Part shown: piece after piece, positions 18,961 through 26,939 of the stretch | Layout of the letters: every line of letters begins with the position of its first letter | Position numbering within the stretch: the first letter of the stretch is position 1 | From: an uncultured bacterium | GTDB lineage: Bacteria; Verrucomicrobiota; Verrucomicrobiia; Verrucomicrobiales; Akkermansiaceae | Direction: 5' to 3' | NCBI GenBank assembly: GCA_945831585.1 | Contig: CAMACY010000014.1 | Span: forward strand, 1-34,060 | DNA length: 34,060 bases | Translations under genes and position numbers: made by a program | The notes under the pieces: model-generated | What the model saw: only the letters and a program-made list of their open reading frames with translations | Database searches by the model: none | Told to the model about the DNA's origin: nothing

Positions 18961-18989
18961 TTGACATCGCAGCGCGCGCGCGATAGGCT
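18961..18989 (+). promoter_or_regulatory. bioB promoter, short leader
   Basis: TTGACA (18961-18966), a perfect -35, lies 17 bp from TAGGCT (18984-18989). Transcription should begin near 18996, about 6 bases before the ATG at 19002. Confidence 0.7.
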
Positions 18990-19001
18990 GGAGACCGATT
19001 T

Positions 19002-19967
19002 ATGATGCACGCATTTGCCCGAAAAGCCTTGGAACAGGGCGGACTGAGCCGCGAGGAGGCTCACGCCCTGCTCGACCTGCCCGAAAACGAACTGTTTGCC
19101 TCTGCCACCGCTCTGCGCGAGCACTACTTCGGCAACAGGGTCGAAGCCTGCTTTATCATCAACGCCAAGAGCGGCGACTGCAACATGAACTGCCGCTTCT
19201 GCTCCCAAAGCCGCTTCAACAGCACCGCCATTGAGCACTACCCCTTCAAGAGCGGCGAGGAGCTCGAGCGCATCGTCGAGGGCTGGGAGCCCTACCCCGT
19301 GGGTCGCTGCGGCATTGTCACCAGCGGCGGGGCGCTGACCGATGAGGACGTGGAAAAACTCGCCCGCTTCATCGAGAGCCGCCGCGAAGCCGGCAAAAAA
19401 GCCCCCCGCATCTGCGGCAGTCTCGGGCGACTCAAACACCGAGCCATCGAACGGCTCAAGCAGGCCGGGCTCACCCGCCTGCACCACAATCTGGAAAGCA
19501 GTGAGCAGTTTTACCCCAACATCTGCACCACCCAAAAGTGGCGCGACCGCCTCGACACCATCCGCCAGGCGCGCGAGCACGGGCTCGATGTCTGCGTGGG
19601 CGGACTCTTCGGGCTGGGGGAAAGCACGGACGACCGCATCGACTTTGCCCTACAGCTCAAGGAAGAGGGCATCCGCAACATCCCGATGAACTTCCTCTAC
19701 CCCCACCCCGGCACCCCCATGGCGCAGCAGCCCGTGCTCGCGCCCGAGGAGGCGCTGCGCATCATCGCCCTCTTCCGCCACCTCATCCCCGATGCCACGC
19801 TGCGCATCTGCGGCGGTCGCGTCAGCGTGCTGCGCGAGCGGCAGTACGAGATGTTTACCGCCGGAGCCAACGCCTTCATGACCGGCAACTACCTCACCAT
19901 CGCCGGTGCGGGGGTAGAGACCGACCTCGCCAAGCTCCGCGAACTCGGGCTGGACATTGCCGACTAA
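19002..19967 (+). CDS. bioB: Biotin synthase (radical SAM)
   Basis: 321 residues. BioB inserts sulfur into dethiobiotin, the last step of biotin synthesis. The radical-SAM motif is CNMNCRFC (Cys60, 64 and 67). The ligands of the second, [2Fe-2S] cluster can be placed at Cys103, Cys138, Cys198 and Arg268, with spacing close to that of E. coli (97, 128, 188, 260). HNLESSEQFYPNICTT and GGLFGLGES are family blocks. The middle motif ICGSLGRL and C-terminal LRICGGRVS differ in detail from proteobacterial BioB, so a BioB-like paralogue is a less likely alternative. Other bio genes are not adjacent. The M16 peptidase gene begins 16 bases later and probably shares this transcript. Confidence 0.87.
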   Translation: MMHAFARKALEQGGLSREEAHALLDLPENELFASATALREHYFGNRVEACFIINAKSGDCNMNCRFCSQSRFNSTAIEHYPFKSGEELERIVEGWEPYPVGRCGIVTSGGALTDEDVEKLARFIESRREAGKKAPRICGSLGRLKHRAIERLKQAGLTRLHHNLESSEQFYPNICTTQKWRDRLDTIRQAREHGLDVCVGGLFGLGESTDDRIDFALQLKEEGIRNIPMNFLYPHPGTPMAQQPVLAPEEALRIIALFRHLIPDATLRICGGRVSVLRERQYEMFTAGANAFMTGNYLTIAGAGVETDLAKLRELGLDIAD

Positions 19968-19983
19968 GACACCCTCGACTGCC

Positions 19984-22900
19984 ATGCACACCCCTCACCC
20001 AACCCTTGCCCTGCTCCTGTTTCTCGGTCTGCTGTCGCCGCTGGCGGCGCAGGATGCCCCTGCCCCCACCCCCGCGCAGGGACAAACCGAGGCGCCGCTC
20101 ATGCAAGACCCCGAGCTGCTCTGCGGGCGCCTGCCCAACGGGCTGAGCTACATCATCCGACACACCGCCGAACCTGCCGGTCGCGGCAGCCTGCGGCTCT
20201 TTGTCAACACGGGCTCGCTCAACGAGGACGAGAGCAACCAAGGCATCTCGCACTTCCTCGAGCACATGGTCTTTAACGGCAGCCGCCACTTCAAGCGCGG
20301 CGAGCTCATCCCCGCCATGCAGCGACTGGGGCTGGGCTTCGGCGGCGATGCCAACGCCTACACCAGCCTGCTGCGCACGGTCTACCAGCTCGACCTGCCC
20401 AAACTCGACGAACCCACCCTCGACTTCGCCTTCACCATCCTGCGCGACTTTGCGGACGGTGCCACGCTGGAGGACGAGGCGATTGACCACGAGCGCGGCA
20501 TTGTCATCAGCGAGCTGAAGGTGCGCGACTCAGCCTCCTACCGCGCGGGCATCGCAGCGCTGCGCCAGCTCTGCGAGGGCACGCGCGTGCCCGACTACCT
20601 GCCCATCGGCAAGGAGGAAATCATCCGCAACGCCCCCTACGAGGTCGTGCGCCGCTACTACCGCGACAACTACCTGCCGCAGCGCATGACCGTCATCGTC
20701 ACGGGTGATTTCGACCCCGCCGCCATGGAGGAGCGCGTGCGGCGGCACTTTGCGGACATGGAGGATCGCGGCAACCCGCCCCGCCCCGCCATCGGCACGC
20801 CGAGCCAACTCGGCAGCACCGTGCTCATCACCCCCAACAACGAGCAGGCCGATCTGCGCCTGAATCTCAGCATCGTCGACCCGTGGACGCCGGAGGAGGA
20901 CAGTCTGGAGCAGCGGGTGCGCCATCTGCCCCTGCAGATGGCCTGCGCCATGCTTAACCGCCGCCTGCAGCGCATGAGCAAGCAGGCCAACTGCCCCTTC
21001 AACAGCGCGTCGGTGGGGCGCGAGGATGTGTTTGAATGCGCCCGCGTGTTCTCCCTGAACATCGCCGCCGAGCCCGAGCGCTGGCAGGAGGCGCTCGCCG
21101 CGGCAGAGCAGGAACTGCGCCGCGCCGCTCGCTACGGCTTCACTGCCGCCGAGCTGCGCGAGCTCGCCGACAGTCTCTTGGCCGCCTCAAAGCAGTCGGA
21201 GGAGACATGGGGCGGTGTGAGCAGCGACGAGATGGCCGACCTGCTGGTGGATACCCTGGCCGACCATATGATTCCCACCGCCCCTGCCGAGGATGCGCGG
21301 GCGCTGCGCGCGGGGCTGGCCGTCATCATGCAGATGCCCGACATCTGCCGTCGCGCTTTGGAAGAATATGTGTCGCAGAGCGAGCGCTTCAAGCTCACCA
21401 TGAGCGGTGCCGTCCCCGAGGGAACGGACGAAGGCGCGTTCCGCCGGGCGCTCGCCGCCGCGCAAGCGGTCGAGGTGCAGCCCGCCGAGGAGGACGAGCT
21501 CAAACCCTTTGCCTATGAGACGCTCGGGGAGCCGGGGCACGTTCTTGCCCGCGAGGAGCTGCCCGAGCTGGGGGTCACCACCCTGCGGCTCTCCAACGGC
21601 GTGCGCGTCAACCTCAAGCCCACGGATTTTTCGCGGGGCTCCGTCGCTGTGCGCGCGGCGGTGGACGGCGGCAAGCTGCGGCTCCTCACTCCGGGGCTGG
21701 CCACCATGGCGCAGTCCGTCATGGCGCAGGGCGGGCTGGAAGCGCACAGCACGGAGGAGCTCCGGCGCCTGCTGGCGGGGCATCGGGTGCAGCTCAATGT
21801 CTCTCTGGCAGCCGAGCGCTTCCTTTTTGACGGCACGGCGAGCTGCGACGACCTCGACTTGCAGTGCAAGCTGCTGGCCGCCGCCATTGCCCACCCCGGC
21901 TTCCGCCCCGAGGGCGAGCAAAGCCTGCGCCGCCAGCTCGACGCCGTCTACACCAAGCTGCGCACCACCCCGCAGGGCGTGCAGAGCCTGCAGGGCAACC
22001 GCGTGCTCTTCGGACGCGACCCCCGGCTGACCATGCCCGACCAAGAGGAGGTGGAGGCGCGCAGCACCGCCGAGGTGCGCGCCGCCGTGGAGCCCTGGCT
22101 GCGCGACGGTGCTGTGGAGGTCACGCTCGTGGGCGATTTCCGCACGGAGGAGGTGCTGCCCATTCTGGAGCGCAGTTTCGGCGCGCTGCCGCCGCGCCGT
22201 GCCGAGTTCACCCCGCTGACGGAGCAGGAGCGCCGGGTGGAGCTTTCCCCAACGGCGCAGCGGGTGTTCCTCCGCTACCCCACGGAGTTGGATAAGACCA
22301 TCGTGAGTCAGGTGCGTGCAGCGGGCAACGGCCGCGACCACCGCCGCAATCGGCGGCTCAGCGTGCTCGCCTCCATCGTGCGTGAAAAGTTGTTCGACGG
22401 ACTGCGCGCCGAGCTGGGCGAGAGCTATTCCCCCTCGGCCCGCCTGAGCACCAACAGCGAGCTGGACAACGCCGCCCTCATCACCACCTCGAGCGCGGGT
22501 GTGCGCGGCAACCGCATTCGCGTCAACAGCGCCATGGATGCCATCTTGGCCGACATCGGTCGCGGGCAGCTCACGCAGGACGATTTGGACTGTGCCCTGC
22601 GCCCCTTTGTGGCTTCGATGGACAAGACCGAGCGCGACACGGGCTTCTGGCTCGCCGGGCTGACCGACCTGCAGAGCGAGCCCGAGCGCCGCGCCCTGCT
22701 GGCCGACCGCTGCAGCGACGCCCGCAGCATCACGCTGGAGGAAATCAACGCGCTGGCGCGCGACATTTTCGGGCACGAGCGCGCCGTCTACCTCTTCACC
22801 GTGCCCGAGGGCACGAGCGAGACGGAGGAGGATACCCCCGCCGCCGAGCCGCAGCAACCCGCGGCAACTCAGGAGCCCGCGACCGAGCCGAAACAACCCT

Positions 22901-24294
22901 ACGCCGTCCTCATCAGCGAGGCCTGCGCCGCCGATGCCGAGTGGATGGCCGTGGCTCAAAGCCTTCTGCACAAACACCCGCAGGCGCAGCTCTGCCCCCT
23001 GAGCGAGCTGAGCGAGGCGGCGTTCACAGCGGCGCTGCGGCGCAGCGGCGCGCGAATGGCTGCCCTGGTGGCGCAGCCGCAGGAGCTGCGGCGCGAAGTG
23101 GTCACCGCCCTCAACCGCGCGGCGCGTGCGGTGGACGATGACCCCTGGGGCGACTGCCTGACGGGGATCATCACCGGGGAACATGCAGCAGCGGCGCAGC
23201 GCCTGGCTGCCGATGCCGCCCCCCTGCACATCCTGCGTCTGCTGGCCACGACGAATGTGGATGCGGCGCGCTTTGAGCACAGCTGCTGCATCACCGACTG
23301 GGAGGGCAGCCCCGTGCGCGAGCAGAGCGGTTGGCAGGAGCCCGTGAGCACGCCCTGCCCGGAGGATGCTCTGCGCGTCTTCACCGAGCAAATGGAGCAG
23401 CAACGCCCGCAGTTACTCATCACCTCCTCGCACGCCACACAGTTCAACCTCGAAATGCCCTTCGGCAAGGGGTTGCTCTTCTCCTCGGGAGGGCAACTGC
23501 ACGCGCTGCCGCGCGCGGATATGGACGCGTTCCGCGAAACCGCGCTTCCCAAGGCAATGGAGGGCGACACGACCGCGCTGCAAGCCATGGAGGCGCAGCA
23601 CCCCGCATTGAACGCGGATGACGAGCCGCGCGTGTGGCTGGCGGCGGGCAACTGCCTGCTGGGCGATGCCGCCGGGAGCGCGGAGAGCATGGCGGTGACG
23701 GCGCTGAGCCGCTACGGCTGCCGCCAGCTTGCGGGCTACACGGTTCCCTCTTGGTACGGGCGCAGCGGCTGGGGCTCGATGGGGATGTTTTTCGGCAACA
23801 CAGAGGGCACCGACCTGGCCGAGGCGGTCTTTCTCAACAACCAATTCCTGCTCTACGACACCCGGCAGATTGACCCCAAGCTGCTGGACATCTCCTTTGA
23901 CGGTGCGGTCATCAATCTGCCCGAAATGCTGCAAGGCTTCGCCAAACTGGGCGTGCAGGTGACGCAGGAAAACGTCAAGGATGCCGTGGGGCTGGTACAC
24001 GATCGCGATGTACTGGCGTTCTACGGCGACCCCGCCTACCGCGCCGAGCTCGACAACAGCCACGCACGCGCGCCCTTCCGCATCGAATGGCAGGGGTCGC
24101 GCCGCTTTACCCTCACCGCCAACGCTGATGTGCAGGGCGAGCGCTGCGCCGTACTCTTCCCCGCCTCTCTGCCGCGCGAGGCCGCCAGCGGCTGCGACGC
24201 GCCCGATGCCGTGTTCACCAACGACTTCATCCTCTTCCCCGCGCTGAACCTTCGCAAGGGCGAGAGCCGCAGCGTCACCATCCTCGGGGACTGA
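19984..24294 (+). CDS. Secreted tandem M16 metallopeptidase fused to a caspase/gingipain-like domain
   Basis: 1436 residues, far longer than PqqL/pitrilysin-type M16 proteins (about 900-960). A signal peptide (TLALLLFLGLLSPLAAQ) precedes the first M16 domain, whose zinc site is inverted: HFLEH (His90, Glu93, His94), with the distal ligand most likely Glu177 in ERGIVISE. A second, inactive-looking M16 half starts near residue 530 (LRLSNGVRVNLKP) and contains no HxxEH. After a Glu/Pro/Gln linker (about 940-975), a further 450-residue domain begins at PYAVLISEACAADAEW. It has a S-x-H (SSHATQ, His1150) and a G-N-C (AAGNCLLG, Cys1224), plus GYTVPSWYG, WGSMGMFF and DDDPWGDCLTGI blocks. I recognise this pattern as that of clan CD/C25-like proteins of Planctomycetes and Verrucomicrobiota; the His-Cys dyad is inferred. 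The protein is probably periplasmic or exported. Confidence 0.86.
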   Translation: MHTPHPTLALLLFLGLLSPLAAQDAPAPTPAQGQTEAPLMQDPELLCGRLPNGLSYIIRHTAEPAGRGSLRLFVNTGSLNEDESNQGISHFLEHMVFNGSRHFKRGELIPAMQRLGLGFGGDANAYTSLLRTVYQLDLPKLDEPTLDFAFTILRDFADGATLEDEAIDHERGIVISELKVRDSASYRAGIAALRQLCEGTRVPDYLPIGKEEIIRNAPYEVVRRYYRDNYLPQRMTVIVTGDFDPAAMEERVRRHFADMEDRGNPPRPAIGTPSQLGSTVLITPNNEQADLRLNLSIVDPWTPEEDSLEQRVRHLPLQMACAMLNRRLQRMSKQANCPFNSASVGREDVFECARVFSLNIAAEPERWQEALAAAEQELRRAARYGFTAAELRELADSLLAASKQSEETWGGVSSDEMADLLVDTLADHMIPTAPAEDARALRAGLAVIMQMPDICRRALEEYVSQSERFKLTMSGAVPEGTDEGAFRRALAAAQAVEVQPAEEDELKPFAYETLGEPGHVLAREELPELGVTTLRLSNGVRVNLKPTDFSRGSVAVRAAVDGGKLRLLTPGLATMAQSVMAQGGLEAHSTEELRRLLAGHRVQLNVSLAAERFLFDGTASCDDLDLQCKLLAAAIAHPGFRPEGEQSLRRQLDAVYTKLRTTPQGVQSLQGNRVLFGRDPRLTMPDQEEVEARSTAEVRAAVEPWLRDGAVEVTLVGDFRTEEVLPILERSFGALPPRRAEFTPLTEQERRVELSPTAQRVFLRYPTELDKTIVSQVRAAGNGRDHRRNRRLSVLASIVREKLFDGLRAELGESYSPSARLSTNSELDNAALITTSSAGVRGNRIRVNSAMDAILADIGRGQLTQDDLDCALRPFVASMDKTERDTGFWLAGLTDLQSEPERRALLADRCSDARSITLEEINALARDIFGHERAVYLFTVPEGTSETEEDTPAAEPQQPAATQEPATEPKQPYAVLISEACAADAEWMAVAQSLLHKHPQAQLCPLSELSEAAFTAALRRSGARMAALVAQPQELRREVVTALNRAARAVDDDPWGDCLTGIITGEHAAAAQRLAADAAPLHILRLLATTNVDAARFEHSCCITDWEGSPVREQSGWQEPVSTPCPEDALRVFTEQMEQQRPQLLITSSHATQFNLEMPFGKGLLFSSGGQLHALPRADMDAFRETALPKAMEGDTTALQAMEAQHPALNADDEPRVWLAAGNCLLGDAAGSAESMAVTALSRYGCRQLAGYTVPSWYGRSGWGSMGMFFGNTEGTDLAEAVFLNNQFLLYDTRQIDPKLLDISFDGAVINLPEMLQGFAKLGVQVTQENVKDAVGLVHDRDVLAFYGDPAYRAELDNSHARAPFRIEWQGSRRFTLTANADVQGERCAVLFPASLPREAASGCDAPDAVFTNDFILFPALNLRKGESRSVTILGD

Positions 24295-24352
24295 GCCCGA
24301 CACCGGCAGACGGTCAATGGCTCCCCATCGGCGCCCCTCCGGGCGCGCTCAG

Positions 24353-24389
24353 ACAAAACGGCACTGTCCCGCGCGGAGGGACAGTGCCG
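24353..24389 (-). terminator. Terminator of the 34-codon ribosomal protein gene
   Basis: The arms CGGCACTGTCCC (24359-24370) and GGGACAGTGCCG (24378-24389) form a perfect 12-bp stem. On the minus strand it is followed by TTTTGTCTG. It lies about 50 bases after the TAA of the small gene. It may also affect the convergent M16 transcript, but there the downstream sequence has no T run. Confidence 0.8.
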
Positions 24390-24437
24390 TGAGGAAAAAC
24401 TCAGCGTCGCTTTGCGGACGTGGCCTAAGCGCGCAGC

Positions 24438-24542
24438 TTAGGACTTGTAACGCAAACGCTTCTTGTGGCGGTTCTGGCGCATGCGCTTGCTGCGCTTGTG
24501 CTTGTTGATCTTGGCCTTACGTCTTTTCTTAAGCGATCCCAT
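24438..24542 (-). CDS. Small basic ribosomal protein, AURKAIP1/COX24 (bS22-like) type
   Basis: A 34-residue protein with the sequence start MGSLKKRRKAKINKHKRSKR and end KRLRYKS; about half of the residues are Lys or Arg. It matches the AURKAIP1/COX24 domain family (DUF1713), which includes tiny ribosomal proteins of Bacteroidetes and mycobacterial bS22. It probably binds rRNA of the small subunit. It is too short for usual ORF cut-offs, but the codon pattern, start, stop, promoter (24637-24665) and terminator (24353-24389) together make a complete unit. The 5' leader of about 88 nt is the only long structured leader found in the window. Confidence 0.88.
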   Translation of the reverse strand: MGSLKKRRKAKINKHKRSKRMRQNRHKKRLRYKS

Positions 24543-24568
24543 AATCGGTGATGATGTCGTTTGTTGTT

Positions 24569-24606
24569 CCTCCACCCGGGGAGGGAGACGGTGTGCCGAA
24601 AGGCAC
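24569..24606 (-). promoter_or_regulatory. Structured leader of the small ribosomal protein gene
   Basis: The leader contains GGAGG (24573-24569), the only strong Shine-Dalgarno-like motif there, and it pairs with CCTCC (24584-24580) in a hairpin with a 6-base loop. A second hairpin, GTGCC/GGCAC with a 4-base loop, lies at 24593-24606. GGAGG is 26 nt from the ATG, too far for ordinary initiation. Autoregulation by the ribosomal protein is an inference. Confidence 0.4.
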
Positions 24607-24636
24607 CTGTTCGGCGCTTGCGCGCCGCGGGTGTGT

Positions 24637-24665
24637 ATTTAATCCTTTTCGCCCCCCAAAGTCAA
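24637..24665 (-). promoter_or_regulatory. Promoter of the small ribosomal protein gene
   Basis: TTGACT (24665-24660), a 17-bp spacer and TTAAAT (24642-24637). Transcription should start near 24630, leaving an 88-nt leader. The -35 lies at the very end of the HAD gene (stop at 24662), so it overlaps the end of that gene. Confidence 0.75.
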
Positions 24666-25537
24666 GCCGAAACGCTGTTTAGCATGTCATGAGCCGCGAT
24701 TTTCTGCGCGGGCAGCACCCGCTGCGCAAACCAGGAGTGCAACAACTCCGCAACGCCGCAGTCGGGCGAGACATGCCCGCCGTGCGCGCGCAGCCAGGCT
24801 CGCACCTCGGGATGCGCATCGGCCGGGCAGGCGCAGAAGGCCTCGGGAAAATGGCGGAAGGCGTCCAAATCGTTGTGCCCATCGCCCGCAATCAGCAGCC
24901 TCGCCGCCGGAACCACCCACGCGCGCGCAACGAGCGCCAGCGCCGTGCCCTTGTGGTAGCGCGCATCGGACAGGCGCATGTAGCGCCCCGCGCGCTGGGT
25001 GGCCACCCCGGTCCATGTCGCCGTCACGGGCTGCAGCAGCTCGGCAATGCGCCCCAGCGTAGCGGCATCCTCCGCCTCGATGGAGAGCGGGTCGCGCGCG
25101 GCAAATTGCCAACGCAGCTCGGGGTACTGCGCGGCCAGCGTGCTCATGGCGCGCTGCAGGAGCGGCGCCAGACGGGTGCGCAGGCGCAGGTTGGCCTCGC
25201 GCGCCTCGGCATTGGGACCGGCGAGGGGGCGCAGGCAGCCCTCGGCATCGCTCACATAGGCGTAGCGCTCGGTCGTGCAGAGAAAATCCGGCAAACAGGG
25301 AGCGGCGGGCAGAAGCTCCTCACACAGGTAGGGCAGGCTGCGCCCGGTGTTGATGCCCCAGCGCACGCCGTAGGGGCGCCACGCGCGCATCAACTCCCAA
25401 AACGACGGGTCGATGGGGGGCTCCGCCTCCCGCCGCAGGGTGCCATCGTAGTCCAACGCAATGAGCCAGCGGCAGGGGGCGCTGCCGCCCGCTGTGCGCC
25501 CCGGCGGCACCGAACCTTCTTCTACCCGAGCGCTCAT
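24662..25537 (-). CDS. HAD-superfamily phosphatase (Cof/SPP-like)
   Basis: A 291-residue HAD hydrolase. Motif I is ALDYDGTLRR (Asp29 nucleophile, Asp31 acid/base), and motif IV is GDGHNDLDAF, as in type IIB (Cof/sucrose-phosphate phosphatase-like) enzymes. The INTGRS block is motif II (the Thr). A cap domain fills the middle. These enzymes remove phosphate from sugars or cofactors; the substrate cannot be told. The ATG at 25537 overlaps the OmpA-like stop as ATGA. It is the last gene of the run alpha/beta-hydrolase, OmpA-like, HAD. Confidence 0.84.
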   Translation of the reverse strand: MSARVEEGSVPPGRTAGGSAPCRWLIALDYDGTLRREAEPPIDPSFWELMRAWRPYGVRWGINTGRSLPYLCEELLPAAPCLPDFLCTTERYAYVSDAEGCLRPLAGPNAEAREANLRLRTRLAPLLQRAMSTLAAQYPELRWQFAARDPLSIEAEDAATLGRIAELLQPVTATWTGVATQRAGRYMRLSDARYHKGTALALVARAWVVPAARLLIAGDGHNDLDAFRHFPEAFCACPADAHPEVRAWLRAHGGHVSPDCGVAELLHSWFAQRVLPAQKIAAHDMLNSVSA

Positions 25538-26934
25538 TTCTTCCTCGGAGCGGGGGCTTTCGTTGCCGGCTGCTTGCCGCGAATCGCGCTGCGCTTGCCG
25601 CCGTCTGCCGATTTGGAGGCGGACTTAGCGGCGGGCTTGGCGGCGGGCTTCGGAGCCGATGCAGGGGCTGTTGCGCCGCGCGGAATCTGCTTTTTCTCAA
25701 TCACCTTGAGGGAAAAAGCCTGTTTCTGCGGTGCGCGCACCCCCGCCGCCAGCTGCTCCGACACCTTCTTCTTGGTGTCGACCTTATAACTACTGTCAAC
25801 CGCATCGGCGGGCATCTGCTCGCCCCCGCGGCGCATGTGAATCTCCACGCGGCGGTTGAGTGCCTGCTGCTCCTTGGGCAGCGTGTTCTCGGCCAGCGGC
25901 TGGCTGTTGCCGCAAGAACGGATGTAGACGTACTGCACGGGAATGTTGTTCTCCATCAGCCACGCACGCACAGCCGCCGCGCGTTGCAAGCCCAGCAGAG
26001 CATTGTATTCCGGCGAGCCCAGGCTGTCGGTGTGCCCCTCGATGAGAAAGTAGGTCTCGGGGTTCTTGCGGATGAGCGCCGCAAGTTGCAGCATGGTGAT
26101 GCGCGCCGAGTTGCGCAGCTGACACTCGTCGAAGCCGAAGAGCAGATCCGCCCCCAGGCGCGCCACCCCCGAGCTCGAGCCCAGATTTTCCTCGCCCATG
26201 AGCTGCGCAAGGCTGCGCGTGTCGGCGGGCATCTCGCGCCCCTGTTCGGCGGCGTTGCGGCGCAGCTCCTGCTCCACCGTGTCGGTCGCCTCGGCCAGCT
26301 CATCGGGCGGAGCCTCGCTCTGCACAATGACATCGTTGGTGTTGAGCGGTGCCGGCTCGGCCACCGCCATTTCCTGCACATCAAGCGGGTCGGCGTGGAA
26401 CACCTCCGCATCGAGCTGCGCGGGCTTCATCTCGATCGCTTCCGCACTCTCGGTCTGTTCGTACACGGGGCGCGGCGCGGGCAGCTCCGTCTTGCCGGGC
26501 GCCATGTCCATCTCCGGCACATCGACATCGAGCAGGTCAATCTCCTGCGGCTCGTGCACAATCTCCTGCGGCTCCGGCGGGGTTTCAGGCGGCTCGGGCT
26601 CGGCCTGCTCCACCTCCACCTCGCGCGGTTTGATGAACACGCGCTTTTCCTCGTTGAGCACGCGCTCCGGGTTGAGCAGCTTGTCGAGCTCCAAATGGAA
26701 GAGCGAAGGCGCCCAGAAATAGAGCAGCAGGTGCACCACGGCGGCAATCGCCCCGGCAGCCACGGCGATGGGCGTCATATCGCGCTGGCTGGTCAGCTCG
26801 TAGCCATGGCGGCGGCGGTTGCTCACCTTGGGCAAGACCACCCGCTCGGAAATCGGTTTCCGCGTGAGATGCAGGGCAGCGAGCGTGATGCGCGCGGCTC
26901 CTCGCGGGGAAAGCTGGTCTCGGGAATGATGCAC
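25534..26934 (-). CDS. OmpA-like peptidoglycan-binding protein with single N-terminal TM helix
   Basis: 466 residues from a GTG at 26934; there is no ATG until residue 53. A basic N-terminal region (about 52 residues) is followed by one TM helix at about 53-75 (TPIAVAAGAIAAVVHLLLYF). A long Pro/Glu-rich segment (about 95-240) looks TonB-like. The OmpA domain (about 265-385) has the peptidoglycan-binding signature: FLIEGHTDSLGSPEYNALLG, RAAAVRAWL and NRRVEIH. The C-terminal 40 residues are Ala/Lys/Pro-rich. The protein should span from the inner membrane to the peptidoglycan, like TolR/MotB-type anchors. It begins 5 bases after the alpha/beta-hydrolase-like gene and overlaps the HAD gene by ATGA. 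No ExbB/D or Tol partner is adjacent. The start codon is uncertain; MTPIAVAAG would remove the basic N-terminus. Confidence 0.82.
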   Translation of the reverse strand: MHHSRDQLSPRGAARITLAALHLTRKPISERVVLPKVSNRRRHGYELTSQRDMTPIAVAAGAIAAVVHLLLYFWAPSLFHLELDKLLNPERVLNEEKRVFIKPREVEVEQAEPEPPETPPEPQEIVHEPQEIDLLDVDVPEMDMAPGKTELPAPRPVYEQTESAEAIEMKPAQLDAEVFHADPLDVQEMAVAEPAPLNTNDVIVQSEAPPDELAEATDTVEQELRRNAAEQGREMPADTRSLAQLMGEENLGSSSGVARLGADLLFGFDECQLRNSARITMLQLAALIRKNPETYFLIEGHTDSLGSPEYNALLGLQRAAAVRAWLMENNIPVQYVYIRSCGNSQPLAENTLPKEQQALNRRVEIHMRRGGEQMPADAVDSSYKVDTKKKVSEQLAAGVRAPQKQAFSLKVIEKKQIPRGATAPASAPKPAAKPAAKSASKSADGGKRSAIRGKQPATKAPAPRKK

Positions 26935-26939
26935 GGCGG

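Noticed and set aside
24331-24346. Hairpin GCGCCC/GGGCGC after the M16 gene as a terminator
   Set aside because: The stem is only 6 bp and no T tract follows.
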